From assembly GCF_029581395.1 (NCBI RefSeq), contig NZ_CP121113.1, forward strand, positions 1,298,001 through 1,362,000: DNA of 64,000 bases. Reading direction: 5' to 3'. The notes under the pieces were generated by a model, which saw nothing but the letters and a program-made list of their open reading frames with translations, did no database searches and was not told the DNA's origin. This stretch comes from Roseinatronobacter sp. S2. Lineage in GTDB: Bacteria; Pseudomonadota; Alphaproteobacteria; Rhodobacterales; Rhodobacteraceae. Numbering within the stretch: position 1 is the stretch's first letter; every line of letters begins with the position of its first letter. Position numbers and translations under genes: made by a program. Of the stretch, positions 1-9,475 are shown piece by piece.

Positions 1-1
1 G

Positions 2-2941
2 AATTTCAGCCAGGTGACGAATCCGGCCATCGACAGTTTGCGCGAATTCCGTGTGATGTCGTTGAAAACCCGCTTTGGCAACCTGCGCAATGTGCTGGAC
101 GAAGACAGCAGCCAGACCGAAATTCTGGTTCTTGAAAGCCCCTTTGTCGCGAATGGCGAATTCGACGAGATGGTGCGCGAATTCGGGGATCAGGTCGCGT
201 TCATTGACTGCACATTCCCGATTGGTGCGCGCGACGATGCGCTGCGCGACGGTCTGGCGCGTATCCGCGCCGAGGCCGAAGATGCCGTGCGCTCCGGTGC
301 GGGCCATCTGGTTCTGACGGATGAGCATCAGGGGCCGGACAAGGTTGCCATGCCCATGATTCTTGCGACCAGCGCAGTGCATGGCTGGTTGACACGCAAA
401 GGGCTGCGCACTTTCTGTTCGCTGAATGTGCGGTCGGCGGAATGTATTGATCCGCATTATTTTGCGGTGCTGATTGGCTGCGGGGCGACCACCGTCAACG
501 CCTATCTGGCGCAGGAAACGATTGCCGACCGCATTGATCGCGGGCTGGTGGAAGGGTCGCTTGTCGATGCAATGCGCCGTTACCGTGCCGCGATTGATGC
601 GGGCTTGCTGAAAATCATGTCCAAGATGGGCATTTCGGTAATCTCATCCTATCGCGGTGGCCTGAATTTCGAAGCTGTCGGCCTGTCGCGCGCGTTGTGT
701 GCGGAATATTTCCCCGGAATGCAAAGCCGCATTTCCGGCATTGGTCTGAACGGCATCCAGATGAAACTGGAAGAAGTGCACGCCAAGGGCTGGCGCGGCG
801 GGCAGGATGTTCTGCCCATTGGCGGGTTCTACAAGGCGCGGCGCTCGGGCGAAAAACACGCATGGGAAGCGCAGACCATGCATCTGCTGCAACATGCCTG
901 CAACCAGTCCAGCTATGCATTGTGGAAGCAATACAGCGCCGCGATGCAGGCCAACCCGCCCATTCACCTGCGCGATTTGCTGGACATCAAACCGTTGGGC
1001 AAGGCGATTGCGATTGAAGAAGTGGAAAGCATCACGGCAATCCGCAAACGCTTTGTCACCCCCGGCATGTCCCTTGGGGCGCTTAGCCCCGAAGCGCATA
1101 TGACGCTGAACATTGCCATGAACCGCATTGGCGCGAAATCGGACTCGGGCGAGGGCGGCGAAGATCCCGCACACGCCCACCCGCTGCCCAATGGCGACAA
1201 CCCCTGCGCGAAGATCAAGCAGGTGGCATCGGGCCGGTTCGGTGTGACCGCTGAATACCTGAATGCCTGCGAAGAACTGGAAATCAAGGTGGCACAGGGG
1301 GCGAAACCGGGCGAGGGCGGCCAGCTTCCGGGCATGAAGGTGACCAAGCTGATTGCCCGCCTGCGCCATTCGACGCCGGGTGTGACACTGATTTCACCGC
1401 CCCCCCACCATGACATCTATTCGATCGAGGATCTGGCGCAGCTGATCTATGACCTGAAACAGATCAACCCGCGTGTGAAGGTCACTGTGAAACTGGTGGC
1501 ATCATCGGGCGTGGGCACAATCGCGGCCGGTGTGGCCAAGGCCAAGGCCGATGTCATTCTGATTTCCGGCCATAATGGCGGCACGGGGGCCAGCCCTGCC
1601 ACGTCCATCAAATATGCGGGCCTGCCATGGGAAATGGGCCTGACGGAAGCGCATCAGGTGCTTGCCATGAACAAGCTGCGCGAACGGGTGACATTGCGCA
1701 CCGATGGCGGGCTGCGCACAGGGCGCGATATTGTCATGGCCGCCATGATGGGGGCCGAAGAATATGGCATTGGCACCGCTGCACTTATTGCCATGGGCTG
1801 CATCATGGTGCGTCAGTGCCAGTCGAACACCTGTCCTGTGGGGGTTTGCACGCAGAACGAAGACCTGCGCGCCAAATTCACCGGCAATGCCGACAAGGTG
1901 GTGAACCTGATCACGTTCTATGCGCAGGAAGTGCGTGAAATTCTGGCCAGCATTGGCGCGCGGTCGATGGATGAAGTGATTGGCCGTGCCGATCTGTTGG
2001 CGCAGGTCAGCCGTGGTGCGGCGCATCTGGATGATCTGGACCTGAACCCGCTGTTGCTGACCGTCGACGGGTCCGAGCATATCCGCTATGACCGCGACAA
2101 GCCGCGCAACGCAGTGCCCGACACGCTGGATGCCGAAATCATCCGCGATGCCGCGCGCTTCTTTGAAGATGGTGAAAAGATGCAACTGTCCTATGCTGTG
2201 GAAAACACCCACCGCACGGTCGGCACGCGTGCATCCAGTCATATCGTCAAGCGGTTTGGCATGCGCAACAACCTGCAACCCGACCACCTGACTGTTAAAC
2301 TGGCAGGCAGCGCGGGCCAGTCGCTGGGGGCATTTGCCGCGCCGGGCCTGAAGATCGAAGTGTTCGGTGATGCCAATGACTATGTCGGCAAGGGCCTGTC
2401 AGGCGGTATGATCGTGGTGCGCCCGCGCATGTCATCGCCCCTGATTGCGCATGACAACACGATCATCGGGAACACGGTGCTTTATGGTGCAACTGATGGC
2501 CATTTGTTTGCCGCAGGCCGCGCGGGCGAACGTTTTGCCGTGCGCAATTCCGGTGCAAAAGTCGTGATCGAAGGCTGCGGATCGAACGGGTGCGAATATA
2601 TGACTGGCGGCGTGGCTGTCATCCTTGGCAGTATCGGCGCGAATTTCGGCGCAGGCATGACGGGCGGCATGGCGTATCTGTATGACCCCGAAGGGCAGGC
2701 GGCAGACCTGATCAACATGGAATCACTGGTGACCTGCGCGGTCACGGTGGATCATTGGGAAGATCAGCTGAAAGGTCTGATTGAAATGCATGCCAAGGAA
2801 ACGGAATCGCAGCGCGCGCTGGAAATCCTGCGCAACTGGGACCGTGAGCGCGCGCATTTCGTGCAGATTTGCCCCAAGGAAATGTTGGTGCATCTGCCGC
2901 AACCGCTAAGCTATGAAGCGGACGCGGTTCCGGCGGAATAG
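2..2941 (+). CDS. gltB: Glutamate synthase (NADPH) large subunit, 3' part
   Basis: The gene enters from the left edge; the frame is open from base 2 and ends at a TAG, leaving about 979 of the roughly 1,500 residues usual for GltB. The enzyme transfers the glutamine amide nitrogen to 2-oxoglutarate, giving two glutamates. The N-terminal glutaminase domain is outside the window. What is visible is the central domain, the FMN-binding synthase domain (glycine-rich PGEGGQLPG) and the C-terminal beta-helix domain. The 3Fe-4S cysteines appear as CIMVRQC followed by QSNTC near base 1800, with the spacing known from Azospirillum GltS. An internal GTG at 14 is not a credible start because homology continues upstream of it. 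gltD is not in the window. Confidence 0.96.
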   Translation, partial: NFSQVTNPAIDSLREFRVMSLKTRFGNLRNVLDEDSSQTEILVLESPFVANGEFDEMVREFGDQVAFIDCTFPIGARDDALRDGLARIRAEAEDAVRSGAGHLVLTDEHQGPDKVAMPMILATSAVHGWLTRKGLRTFCSLNVRSAECIDPHYFAVLIGCGATTVNAYLAQETIADRIDRGLVEGSLVDAMRRYRAAIDAGLLKIMSKMGISVISSYRGGLNFEAVGLSRALCAEYFPGMQSRISGIGLNGIQMKLEEVHAKGWRGGQDVLPIGGFYKARRSGEKHAWEAQTMHLLQHACNQSSYALWKQYSAAMQANPPIHLRDLLDIKPLGKAIAIEEVESITAIRKRFVTPGMSLGALSPEAHMTLNIAMNRIGAKSDSGEGGEDPAHAHPLPNGDNPCAKIKQVASGRFGVTAEYLNACEELEIKVAQGAKPGEGGQLPGMKVTKLIARLRHSTPGVTLISPPPHHDIYSIEDLAQLIYDLKQINPRVKVTVKLVASSGVGTIAAGVAKAKADVILISGHNGGTGASPATSIKYAGLPWEMGLTEAHQVLAMNKLRERVTLRTDGGLRTGRDIVMAAMMGAEEYGIGTAALIAMGCIMVRQCQSNTCPVGVCTQNEDLRAKFTGNADKVVNLITFYAQEVREILASIGARSMDEVIGRADLLAQVSRGAAHLDDLDLNPLLLTVDGSEHIRYDRDKPRNAVPDTLDAEIIRDAARFFEDGEKMQLSYAVENTHRTVGTRASSHIVKRFGMRNNLQPDHLTVKLAGSAGQSLGAFAAPGLKIEVFGDANDYVGKGLSGGMIVVRPRMSSPLIAHDNTIIGNTVLYGATDGHLFAAGRAGERFAVRNSGAKVVIEGCGSNGCEYMTGGVAVILGSIGANFGAGMTGGMAYLYDPEGQAADLINMESLVTCAVTVDHWEDQLKGLIEMHAKETESQRALEILRNWDRERAHFVQICPKEMLVHLPQPLSYEADAVPAE

Positions 2942-3031
2942 GTCAGCCTTGATGGTTCAAGATCCGGCGGCGCAGGGGAAACCTTGCGCCGCTATGTTTT
3001 GGCGGATGGCCTTTTGCTGCCGTTGGGAAAG

Positions 3032-3215
3032 CCCCAAGGTGCGGAATCAAGGCCGCAGGCCGCCGCGCCATAGGTCTGGCCGTCCCGCGGCCTGCCGATT
3101 TGGCTGGCGTCAGCGCAGTCCTTGGATGTCAGAGTATGCCGCTTGGATAAAGTGAACTTCACTGGCGTCGGATCGGCAGACCCCGGCCCACCGCTGGCGC
3201 GGGCTTTGTCCATGG
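3032..3215 (+). repeat. Dispersed intergenic element, copy 1 (type A)
   Basis: First of seven related copies of about 180 bp. It begins at CCCCAAGG and ends near GGGCTTTGTCCATGG. The left arm has GTCCCGCGGCCTGCCGAT, the right arm GGATCGGCAGACCCCGGCCC, and the centre has the palindrome AGTGAACTTCACT (3151-3163). The left outer arm is diverged here (ATAGGTCTGG), so outer pairing is weaker than in copy 5. It sits between the convergent 3' ends of gltB (90 bp away) and an SDR gene (45 bp away). Confidence 0.85.
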
Positions 3216-3260
3216 CATTAACGGCAGCAAAAGGCCATTCGCCAAGCAAATGCCGCGTGC

Positions 3261-4004
3261 TCAGGTCAGCTTGCGGAACAAGACTTTGCCCATGATGCGC
3301 GTCATTGTCTGCGGGAACGCCCGCCCCGCCGCCGCCGCCATGCGCGCGCCAGCCCCCGGCACCAGCAAAAAACGCCTGTCAGGCTGCGCGAGGATCATAC
3401 GCGCCACTTTTGCGGGGGCTATACGCCTGTCGGCGCGCGCGCCTTCGGGGGCGTGGCGCGTGGCGTGGGGGGTGTCCATCGGGCCGGGGCACACCAGTTG
3501 CACGCTGATATTGCCGGCCTTGCGCAAGGGTTTACGCAGCGACCGCGCAAGGCAGGCCAACCCGTCCTTGCTGGCAGCATAACTTGCCGCCCCCGGATAG
3601 CCCGTGAACACCGATAACGACGAGATGAAAACCACCCGCCCCCCTGATGCCAGAAGGTTTTTGTGCAGCAGTATATGTAGAAGCCGCATCGGCCCCAGCA
3701 GATTGACGCGCGCAACTGCCAGATGCGCGGCAACCGGCACCTGCTCATACCGGCCTGTTGCATTGATCCCTGCGTTCAGGATCACCAGATCAAATAGCCC
3801 CTTGGCCGCCAATGTGTCCGATAACGCGGTCCAGCTGTCATTGGCGGGGTCGCCCATGTCATGGGTAATCCAGTCGCTGGCCCCGTCAGCGGGGGGCGCG
3901 ATATCCAGCACACAGACCGACATGCCAGCTTGGGCGCGGCATTGCGCCGCCAAAGCCTGTCCAAGGCCACTGCCTCCCCCCGTGATCAACACACGCGTCA
4001 TCAC
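3261..4004 (-). CDS. Short-chain dehydrogenase/reductase (SDR)
   Basis: A 247-residue classical SDR, a cytoplasmic NAD(P)-dependent oxidoreductase. The Rossmann motif TGGGSGLG is at residues 8-15, NAG at 77-79, the catalytic serine is in FISSLS (about 128-129), and the YxxxK pair is Y142/K146 (YAASK). Its ATG overlaps the stop of the upstream SDR by four bases, so the two are cotranscribed. A second ATG one codon in is equally possible. The substrate cannot be told. The gene converges on gltB with repeat copy 1 between them. Confidence 0.88.
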   Translation of the reverse strand: MMTRVLITGGGSGLGQALAAQCRAQAGMSVCVLDIAPPADGASDWITHDMGDPANDSWTALSDTLAAKGLFDLVILNAGINATGRYEQVPVAAHLAVARVNLLGPMRLLHILLHKNLLASGGRVVFISSLSVFTGYPGAASYAASKDGLACLARSLRKPLRKAGNISVQLVCPGPMDTPHATRHAPEGARADRRIAPAKVARMILAQPDRRFLLVPGAGARMAAAAGRAFPQTMTRIMGKVLFRKLT

Positions 4005-4714
4005 GCGGCCCCCTTACGCCGCCAGCGCGCCGGGCTGAACAGCACGCGGCCATAGGAAATAACCTGACGGTCAGGCCCCTTGGTGGCAAGCGCTGCATCC
4101 AGCACGGCCTGCGCCATCGGGCGCGGCGCCAGAAAAAGCTTGTCGGCCGCATTGGGCCTGCGTCCCGCGCGTTCGGCCATGCCTGTTGCCGTGGGGCCGG
4201 GGTGCAGCACACGCACACAAGTGCGCCCGCGCCATTCTTCCGCCAGTGCGCGGCCAAACCCGTCCAGTGCGGCCTTGCTGGCGGCATAAACCGGCATTCC
4301 CGCCGCCCCCTTATGCGCCACCGAACCGATCAGCGCCAAATGGCCGCCCCCCAGCGTGGGATACAGCCTGTGGGCCAGTATCATGTTGGCTTCCAGATTC
4401 ACCGACAAAACCCGCGTGATCGCGTCAGGCGTTTCCATCATCAGCGGGCGGAAATGGCCGTCGGCTGCATTCAGAATCGCACAGTCAATCTGCCCGCCAG
4501 AATGCCGAAGCGCCCAGTCGGCGGCCATATGCGCGCCATCCTCTGACGCCAGATCGCAGGAAAGATAGGGAATATCGGGAAAATCAACGGGCAGATCCTG
4601 CGCGCCCCTGCGGCCCGTGCAGATCACGCGATGGCCGTTCCGGCGCGCCGCACGCACCAGTTCCAGCCCCAGCCCAGACGCACCGCCTGTCACGAATATC
4701 AGTTTGGCTTTCAA
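4001..4714 (-). CDS. Short-chain dehydrogenase/reductase (SDR)
   Basis: A 237-residue SDR, first gene of a two-SDR operon. TGGASGLG at residues 9-16 binds the dinucleotide; catalytic S131, Y143 and K147 are present (YAASK). The NAG motif is changed to NAA (82-84). A basic C-terminus ends the protein. It is clearly related to its downstream neighbour, with which it overlaps by four bases, suggesting an old tandem duplication or a two-step reduction. The substrate is unknown. Confidence 0.87.
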   Translation of the reverse strand: MKAKLIFVTGGASGLGLELVRAARRNGHRVICTGRRGAQDLPVDFPDIPYLSCDLASEDGAHMAADWALRHSGGQIDCAILNAADGHFRPLMMETPDAITRVLSVNLEANMILAHRLYPTLGGGHLALIGSVAHKGAAGMPVYAASKAALDGFGRALAEEWRGRTCVRVLHPGPTATGMAERAGRRPNAADKLFLAPRPMAQAVLDAALATKGPDRQVISYGRVLFSPARWRRKGAA

Positions 4715-4906
4715 GGAACCCTGCCTTTGTCCCGCGCGTGATTGTCAGGGGCAAACCCTAACGCACCAAGGCCGAAAGGAAAGGGCGCTTATGCGCAAGT
4801 TATCCGCCGCCCACCGCGATCATCGCGGTATTGTGAGCGCGGTCGTGACACTTATGGCCTGCGTTTTGCGTAACTATCATCAACAGGCCCCAACAAGGAG
4901 GAACCC

Positions 4907-5578
4907 ATGACCCTGTCCCGCAGACTTTTCCTTACCGGCGCAACCGCAGGTGTCGCATTTGTTGGCACGCAGACATCGCCCGTGCAGGCCGGGCCGGTCA
5001 CATTCGATGCATCATGGGATCATCTGACCTTCAGGCGGCTTAGCCCGAACCGGTTTGAACTAAGCCCGAACCGCCTGACCGTCATATCAGACGGCGCATC
5101 ATCCATTCTATACCGTATCCTGCCAGATGATTTACGTGGCCGGACAACTGCACGCTGGACATGGCAGGTCGAATCCTCGGCCCCGGCATCTGATTTGTCG
5201 CAAATCGGCAATGATGATCGCAATCTGGGCGTGTTCTTCGTCAGCATGCCCGCCGACCAGGCCGCCCGCGTGCGCGAAGGGACCAGCATTTCGCGGCTGT
5301 TGCGCAACCGTGCGGTGAATGTGCTGATGTATACTTGGGGGGGCAATCAGGCACCGGGCACAGTGGTGCCAAGCCCGCATGCGCCAGACCGGCTGCGCAA
5401 TCTGATCACGCGCAGGCCCGAAACGGGCCAGTTTTCCGAGAATGTCGATCTTGCGCGTGATTTTCCCCGCGTTTTCAACCAGCCACTGGAACAGCTTGTG
5501 GCAGTTGCCGTGTCTTCCAACAGTGAAAACACACCGGCCCGCGTGGTGGCGCATGTCAGTGATTTCACCTTGGGCTGA
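4907..5578 (+). CDS. DUF3047 family exported protein
   Basis: A 223-residue protein with an N-terminal twin-arginine-like signal (SRRLFLTGATAG, residues 4-15) and probable cleavage after PVQA near residue 28, so it is probably periplasmic. The body resembles DUF3047: a WTWQVE-type strand, then ASDLSQIGNDDRNLGVFF, a beta-rich domain found in many proteobacterial exported proteins of unknown function. A strong AGGAGG ribosome site lies 5 bases before the ATG. It is monocistronic, followed by tRNA-Leu. Function not known. Confidence 0.78.
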   Translation: MTLSRRLFLTGATAGVAFVGTQTSPVQAGPVTFDASWDHLTFRRLSPNRFELSPNRLTVISDGASSILYRILPDDLRGRTTARWTWQVESSAPASDLSQIGNDDRNLGVFFVSMPADQAARVREGTSISRLLRNRAVNVLMYTWGGNQAPGTVVPSPHAPDRLRNLITRRPETGQFSENVDLARDFPRVFNQPLEQLVAVAVSSNSENTPARVVAHVSDFTLG

Positions 5579-5713
5579 CATGCGCGCACGCAGGTTATGG
5601 CCTTGCCCCAGGGGGCGCATTTCTGCGGCAGTGTCGGGGGCGTGTTGAAGATATGCCGCGCAGGTAAAATAGTGCTCGCATCCGCTTTTTGCTTTTGCTA
5701 AGTAGCGCGCAAA

Positions 5714-5798
5714 GCGGGTGTGGCGAAATTGGCAGACGCACCAGATTTAGGTTCTGGCGCCGCAAGGCGTGGGGGTTCAAGTCCCTCCACCCGCACCA
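5714..5798 (+). tRNA. tRNA-Leu (anticodon UAG)
   Basis: An 85-base tRNA with encoded CCA. The acceptor arms GCGGGTG and CACCCGC pair fully, the anticodon stem CCAGA/TCTGG encloses loop TTTAGGT (anticodon TAG, reading CUN leucine codons), a long variable arm is present as in class II tRNAs, and the T-loop is GGTTCAAGTCC. It lies between the convergent DUF3047 and chrA genes. Confidence 0.97.
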
Positions 5799-5818
5799 GA
5801 TTTTCGGTTGATGCCCTT

Positions 5819-7042
5819 TCAGGGCCGCTGCCCCATAAAGGCCAGCCCCACGCCCCCGAGCGCCGCAATGATGACCACGGCCCAAGGCGGGGCTTTCCAC
5901 ACCATCAGCGCCACAAAACACACCAGCGCCAGCGTGAAATCGCGCAGATCGCCAATCGCACTGGTAAAGACGGGCGAATAAAGTGCCGCCCCCAGAATAC
6001 CCACCACCGCCGCATTCGCGCCTTGCATCAGGGATTGCGCGCGTGCCATCGTGCGAAACCGGTCCCAGAAGGGCAGCACACCAACCAGCAGCAAGAACCC
6101 CGGCGCAAACACCGCAGCAAGGGCCAGTGCAGCCCCCGCTATGCCGTTCGGTTCTGGCCCCAGCACCGCACCCAGATAGGCTGCGAAGGTAAATAACGGC
6201 CCCGGCACAGCCTGTGCCGCGCCATAACCTGCCAGAAATTCATCCGGCGACACCCAGCCGGGGGCGACAATTTCGGCCTGCAACAGCGGCAGCACCACAT
6301 GCCCGCCCCCAAAGACCAGCGCGCCCGCGCGGTAGAAACTGTCGATGACAGCAAAAGCCTGCCCTTGGCCTGCAAGCATCGGCAGCACAACCAGCAGCGC
6401 AAGAAACACCACCAGCGCCGACAGCGCCACCTTTCGCGATACCGGCATCTGCACATTGCCGCTGGCGGGCATTCCTGCCCCGCGGCCCAGCACCAGCCCC
6501 GCCATGGCACCAAGAAAGATTGCACCCACCATCCCAAACGGCCCCGGCACAAACGCCAGAACCGCCACAGCGGCCACGGCAATGGTTGCGCGTTCGCGGT
6601 CGGGGCACAAATTGCGCGCCATCCCCCAGACGGCTTGCGCGATGATGGCCACCGCAACAATCTTCAGCCCGTTCAGTGCGCCTGTTCCGACCGGCCCCGC
6701 AATACTGGCCGCACCCATCGCAAAGACCAGCAGCACCAGCGCGGACGGCAGCGTGAACGCCACAAACGCCGCCAGCGCCCCCAGCCAGCCTGCGCGCATC
6801 ATCCCCAGCGCAAATCCCACCTGGCTGGACGCGGGGCCGGGCAGGAACTGGCACAGCGCCACCAGATCGCCGTAGGCGCGGTCATCCAGCCAGCGCCGCC
6901 GCGTGACCAGTTCATCACGAAAATAACCCAGATGCGCGATTGGCCCGCCAAAACTGGTCAACCCCAGCTTCAGAAACGCCAGAAATACCTCGGCCGCGTG
7001 GCCCGTTGTCGGGTGTTCTGCGCCTTCAGTGGTTTTGGACAT
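5819..7042 (-). CDS. chrA: Chromate transporter, long-chain CHR family
   Basis: A 407-residue inner-membrane protein of the CHR family, two homologous halves each starting with the amphipathic GGPIAHLGYF-like segment (FGGPIAHLGYFRDE, about 31-44; FGGGHVVLPLLQ in the second half). About 10-12 hydrophobic helices are visible. Characterised members export chromate by proton antiport; some CHR proteins have other anion substrates. No chrB regulator is adjacent. Codon usage is like the neighbours. Confidence 0.92.
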   Translation of the reverse strand: MSKTTEGAEHPTTGHAAEVFLAFLKLGLTSFGGPIAHLGYFRDELVTRRRWLDDRAYGDLVALCQFLPGPASSQVGFALGMMRAGWLGALAAFVAFTLPSALVLLVFAMGAASIAGPVGTGALNGLKIVAVAIIAQAVWGMARNLCPDRERATIAVAAVAVLAFVPGPFGMVGAIFLGAMAGLVLGRGAGMPASGNVQMPVSRKVALSALVVFLALLVVLPMLAGQGQAFAVIDSFYRAGALVFGGGHVVLPLLQAEIVAPGWVSPDEFLAGYGAAQAVPGPLFTFAAYLGAVLGPEPNGIAGAALALAAVFAPGFLLLVGVLPFWDRFRTMARAQSLMQGANAAVVGILGAALYSPVFTSAIGDLRDFTLALVCFVALMVWKAPPWAVVIIAALGGVGLAFMGQRP

Positions 7043-7179
7043 GGGCTGCCTGTCATTTGCTGCTTGGGGTCACTTGCGGCTTGGGGACTGGGCCCTTTGC
7101 GTCCCTTACGACACCATTTATGTAAACCTAGTGTGTCAGTCAGGGGAACGGGAAATCAAGCCCGCAAATCTGCGTTGCG

Positions 7180-8574
7180 TCAGGCCGCAGCCTGAAACAA
7201 CCCTTCGCGCTGCAAATGATCAAGGGTCTGGTCCAGCGTCTTGCGGGCACGAATGACCAATTCGTCAATATCCGCAGGGGTAATAACAAGGGGCGGCGCA
7301 ATGATCATCCGGTCGCCAACATGGCGCATGACCAGATTGTTGCCAAAGGAATATTCGCGGCAGATATAGCCCACTGTGCCCGCATCTGACGCAAAGCGCG
7401 CGCGGCTGGCCTTGTCCGGCGTCAGCGCAAGGCTGGCCATCATGCCACGCGACACGGCCTCGCCCACCAGCGGGTGATCGGCCAGACTGCCCCAGGCCTG
7501 CGCCAGATGGGGGGCCGTGTGGGTGCGCACACGTTCAATGATGCCTTCTTCATGCAGGATGCGCAGGTTTTCCAGCGCAACGGCAGCAGCTACCGGATGG
7601 CCGGAATAGGTATAGCCGTGGTTGAATTCATCCTGCCCGATGGTCTGCGCCACCTCGTCGCAGACGATAGATCCGCCAATCGGCTGGTAGCCTGAACTTA
7701 GCCCCTTGGCGATGGTCATGATATGGGGCTGAATGCCGTAGCTTTGCGACCCGAACCAGTGCCCCGTGCGCCCGAAACCGGTGATGACCTCATCGGCGAT
7801 CAGCAAAATGCCGTATTTCTTGACGATGCGGCTGATCTCCGGCCAGTAGCTTTCAGGTGGTATGATAACCCCGCCCGCACCCTGCACGGGTTCGGCAATA
7901 AAGGCCGCGACAGTGTCGGCCCCCAGTTCAAGAATCGTCTCTTCCAGCTGGCGTGCGCGGGCAAGGCCGAAATCATGGGGCGTCATATCGCCCCCTTCGC
8001 CATACCAATAGGGCTGGTCAATATGCACAATGCCCGGAATCGGCAGGCCGCCTTGCGCATGCATGGCCGCCATCCCCCCAAGACTGCCGCCCCCCATGGT
8101 GGACCCGTGATAGCCGTTGCGCCGCGCAATGATGGTGCGACGCTCCCGCTGGCCCTTCAGCGCCCAGTATTGGCGCACCATACGAATATTTGTGTCATTG
8201 GCTTCAGACCCCGAACCGGCAAAGAACACATGGTTCAGATCGCCCGGTGCCAGTTCTGCCAGTTTCGCCGCCAGTTGCAGGGCGGGGACATGGGTGGTCT
8301 GGAAAAACGTGTTATAATACGGCAATTCGCGCATCTGGCGGGCGGCGGCATCCGCCAGTTCATGCCGCCCGTAGCCTATATTGACGCACCACAACCCTGC
8401 CATACCGTCAATCAGCTCCACACCGTCACTGTCGGTCAGCCGCACGCCTTCGGCACGGGTGATGACGCGCGCGCCTTTTTGGCCAAGGGCCGTATTGGCG
8501 GTGAACGGATGCATGTGATGGGCGGCATCCAATGCCTGCAATTCAGCCGTTGGCGGGGTGTTGCGCAATGTCAT
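7180..8574 (-). CDS. Class III (omega) aminotransferase
   Basis: A 464-residue PLP enzyme of fold type I, class III. The phosphate-binding GSGSEAND is at residues 120-127, the pyridine-nitrogen aspartate is D261 (IADEVITGFGRTG), and the Schiff-base lysine is K290 (IAKGLSSGY). It resembles putrescine/omega-amino-acid:pyruvate aminotransferases (SpuC type) and beta-alanine or taurine transaminases; the amine substrate cannot be fixed. It is transcribed just after a GntR-FCD gene on the same strand, and a perfect 14-bp palindrome stands in its promoter region. Confidence 0.9.
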   Translation of the reverse strand: MTLRNTPPTAELQALDAAHHMHPFTANTALGQKGARVITRAEGVRLTDSDGVELIDGMAGLWCVNIGYGRHELADAAARQMRELPYYNTFFQTTHVPALQLAAKLAELAPGDLNHVFFAGSGSEANDTNIRMVRQYWALKGQRERRTIIARRNGYHGSTMGGGSLGGMAAMHAQGGLPIPGIVHIDQPYWYGEGGDMTPHDFGLARARQLEETILELGADTVAAFIAEPVQGAGGVIIPPESYWPEISRIVKKYGILLIADEVITGFGRTGHWFGSQSYGIQPHIMTIAKGLSSGYQPIGGSIVCDEVAQTIGQDEFNHGYTYSGHPVAAAVALENLRILHEEGIIERVRTHTAPHLAQAWGSLADHPLVGEAVSRGMMASLALTPDKASRARFASDAGTVGYICREYSFGNNLVMRHVGDRMIIAPPLVITPADIDELVIRARKTLDQTLDHLQREGLFQAAA

Positions 8575-8636
8575 GTCCGTGCTCCAGAATTCGGGATTTC
8601 GGGTAAGGATACGCGGGTTGCGGGTGCCGTCAAGGT

Positions 8637-8650
8637 AATTTGATCAAATT
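8637..8650. promoter_or_regulatory. Perfect palindrome, candidate GntR operator
   Basis: AATTTGATCAAATT is a perfect 14-bp palindrome, AT-rich within GC-rich DNA, in the 97-bp gap between the GntR-FCD gene and the aminotransferase start (63 bases upstream of its ATG). Position and symmetry fit a dimeric GntR operator. Inference only. Confidence 0.5.
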
Positions 8651-8671
8651 ATGCGTGGCGACCCAAAGGGA

Positions 8672-9370
8672 CTATCCCAGCAACCCCGCATGCAACCCTG
8701 CACGAATATTGGCAACACCTTGGGCAATATCATCGCGTATGGCCGCTTTCAGCGCGGGTATGTCCGCGGTTTCCAGCGCGGCAATGGCGTGTTTGTGGTG
8801 GTCGGGCATATGCAGCATTTCCCCATCTGCGCCGCGTGCCCCCGTGCCGTCCGGCACCTGGCAGACCACGCGCAGGGACGGGCCGAACCGCAACCACAGG
8901 GACGCCGCCAGCGCGTGCAGCACATCTGACCCCGCACAGGAATACAGCGCGAAATGGAATTCGTGATTCGTGCGCAGATAGGCGGGAATGTTCCCTGTTG
9001 AAATTGCGTAATCCAGACGGGCATCTATCGCACGCAATGTCGCGATCATGGCGGCATCGCACTGGCCTGCCGCCTGTTCTGCCAGCCGTGTTTCAACCGC
9101 GTCGCGCGCATATCCCAGATCGGCCAGCGCGGCGTCGGTCAGTCGGGGCACGCATACGCGCCGGTTGCCCTGCATTTGCAGCGCGCCTTCCGCAATAAGG
9201 CGACGAATCGCCTCGCGTATGGGCGTCATGCCAAGGCCAAGGCGTGCGACAAGCCCCTCGATTGTGACCGCGTCGCCGGGTGCCAGTTCCCCGAACAACA
9301 CCATATCCCGAAGTGCGATATAGGCAATCTGATGGGCGGGCAGGCGTTCGGTCATGGGGCGGTCTTTCAT
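8672..9370 (-). CDS. GntR family regulator, FCD type
   Basis: About 232 residues. An N-terminal winged helix (EGLVARLGLGMTPIREAIRRLIAEG) is followed by an all-helical FCD ligand domain with the acidic/histidine pattern typical of metal- or carboxylate-binding sensors. The open frame extends to 9421, but that stretch is a recurring intergenic motif plus terminator; starts at 9370 (MKDRP) or 9355 (MTERL) are more credible. It lies directly upstream of the aminotransferase on the same strand and probably controls it. Confidence 0.85.
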   Translation of the reverse strand: MKDRPMTERLPAHQIAYIALRDMVLFGELAPGDAVTIEGLVARLGLGMTPIREAIRRLIAEGALQMQGNRRVCVPRLTDAALADLGYARDAVETRLAEQAAGQCDAAMIATLRAIDARLDYAISTGNIPAYLRTNHEFHFALYSCAGSDVLHALAASLWLRFGPSLRVVCQVPDGTGARGADGEMLHMPDHHKHAIAALETADIPALKAAIRDDIAQGVANIRAGLHAGLLG

Positions 9371-9397
9371 AGGCGCGGGCAATTGTGCCACGATATA

Positions 9398-9420
9398 CTT
9401 CATCTTGCCCAAAATACTCA
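9398..9420 (-). repeat. Recurrent short motif GAGTATTTTnGGCAAGATGA, copy 1
   Basis: On the minus strand this reads GAGTATTTTGGGCAAGATGA, right after the gcdH terminator and before the GntR gene. Near-identical versions occur at 30261-30283 and 37381-37403, each between two codirectional genes and in gene orientation. Confidence 0.6.
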
Positions 9421-9423
9421 AAT

Positions 9424-9449
9424 AAACGCCGGGCGTCAGCCCGGCGTTT
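9424..9449 (-). terminator. Intrinsic terminator after gcdH
   Basis: A perfect 11-bp stem AAACGCCGGGC/GCCCGGCGTTT with a 4-base loop. On the minus strand it is followed by a T-rich run (TTTATTT). It lies 26 bases past the gcdH stop. Confidence 0.85.
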
Positions 9450-9475
9450 CATTCTTGACGGATTTACCGGAACGC

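Noticed and set aside
1502..2287. A 261-codon minus-strand open frame inside gltB
   Set aside because: Antisense to a well-conserved enzyme; composition is that of a codon shadow.
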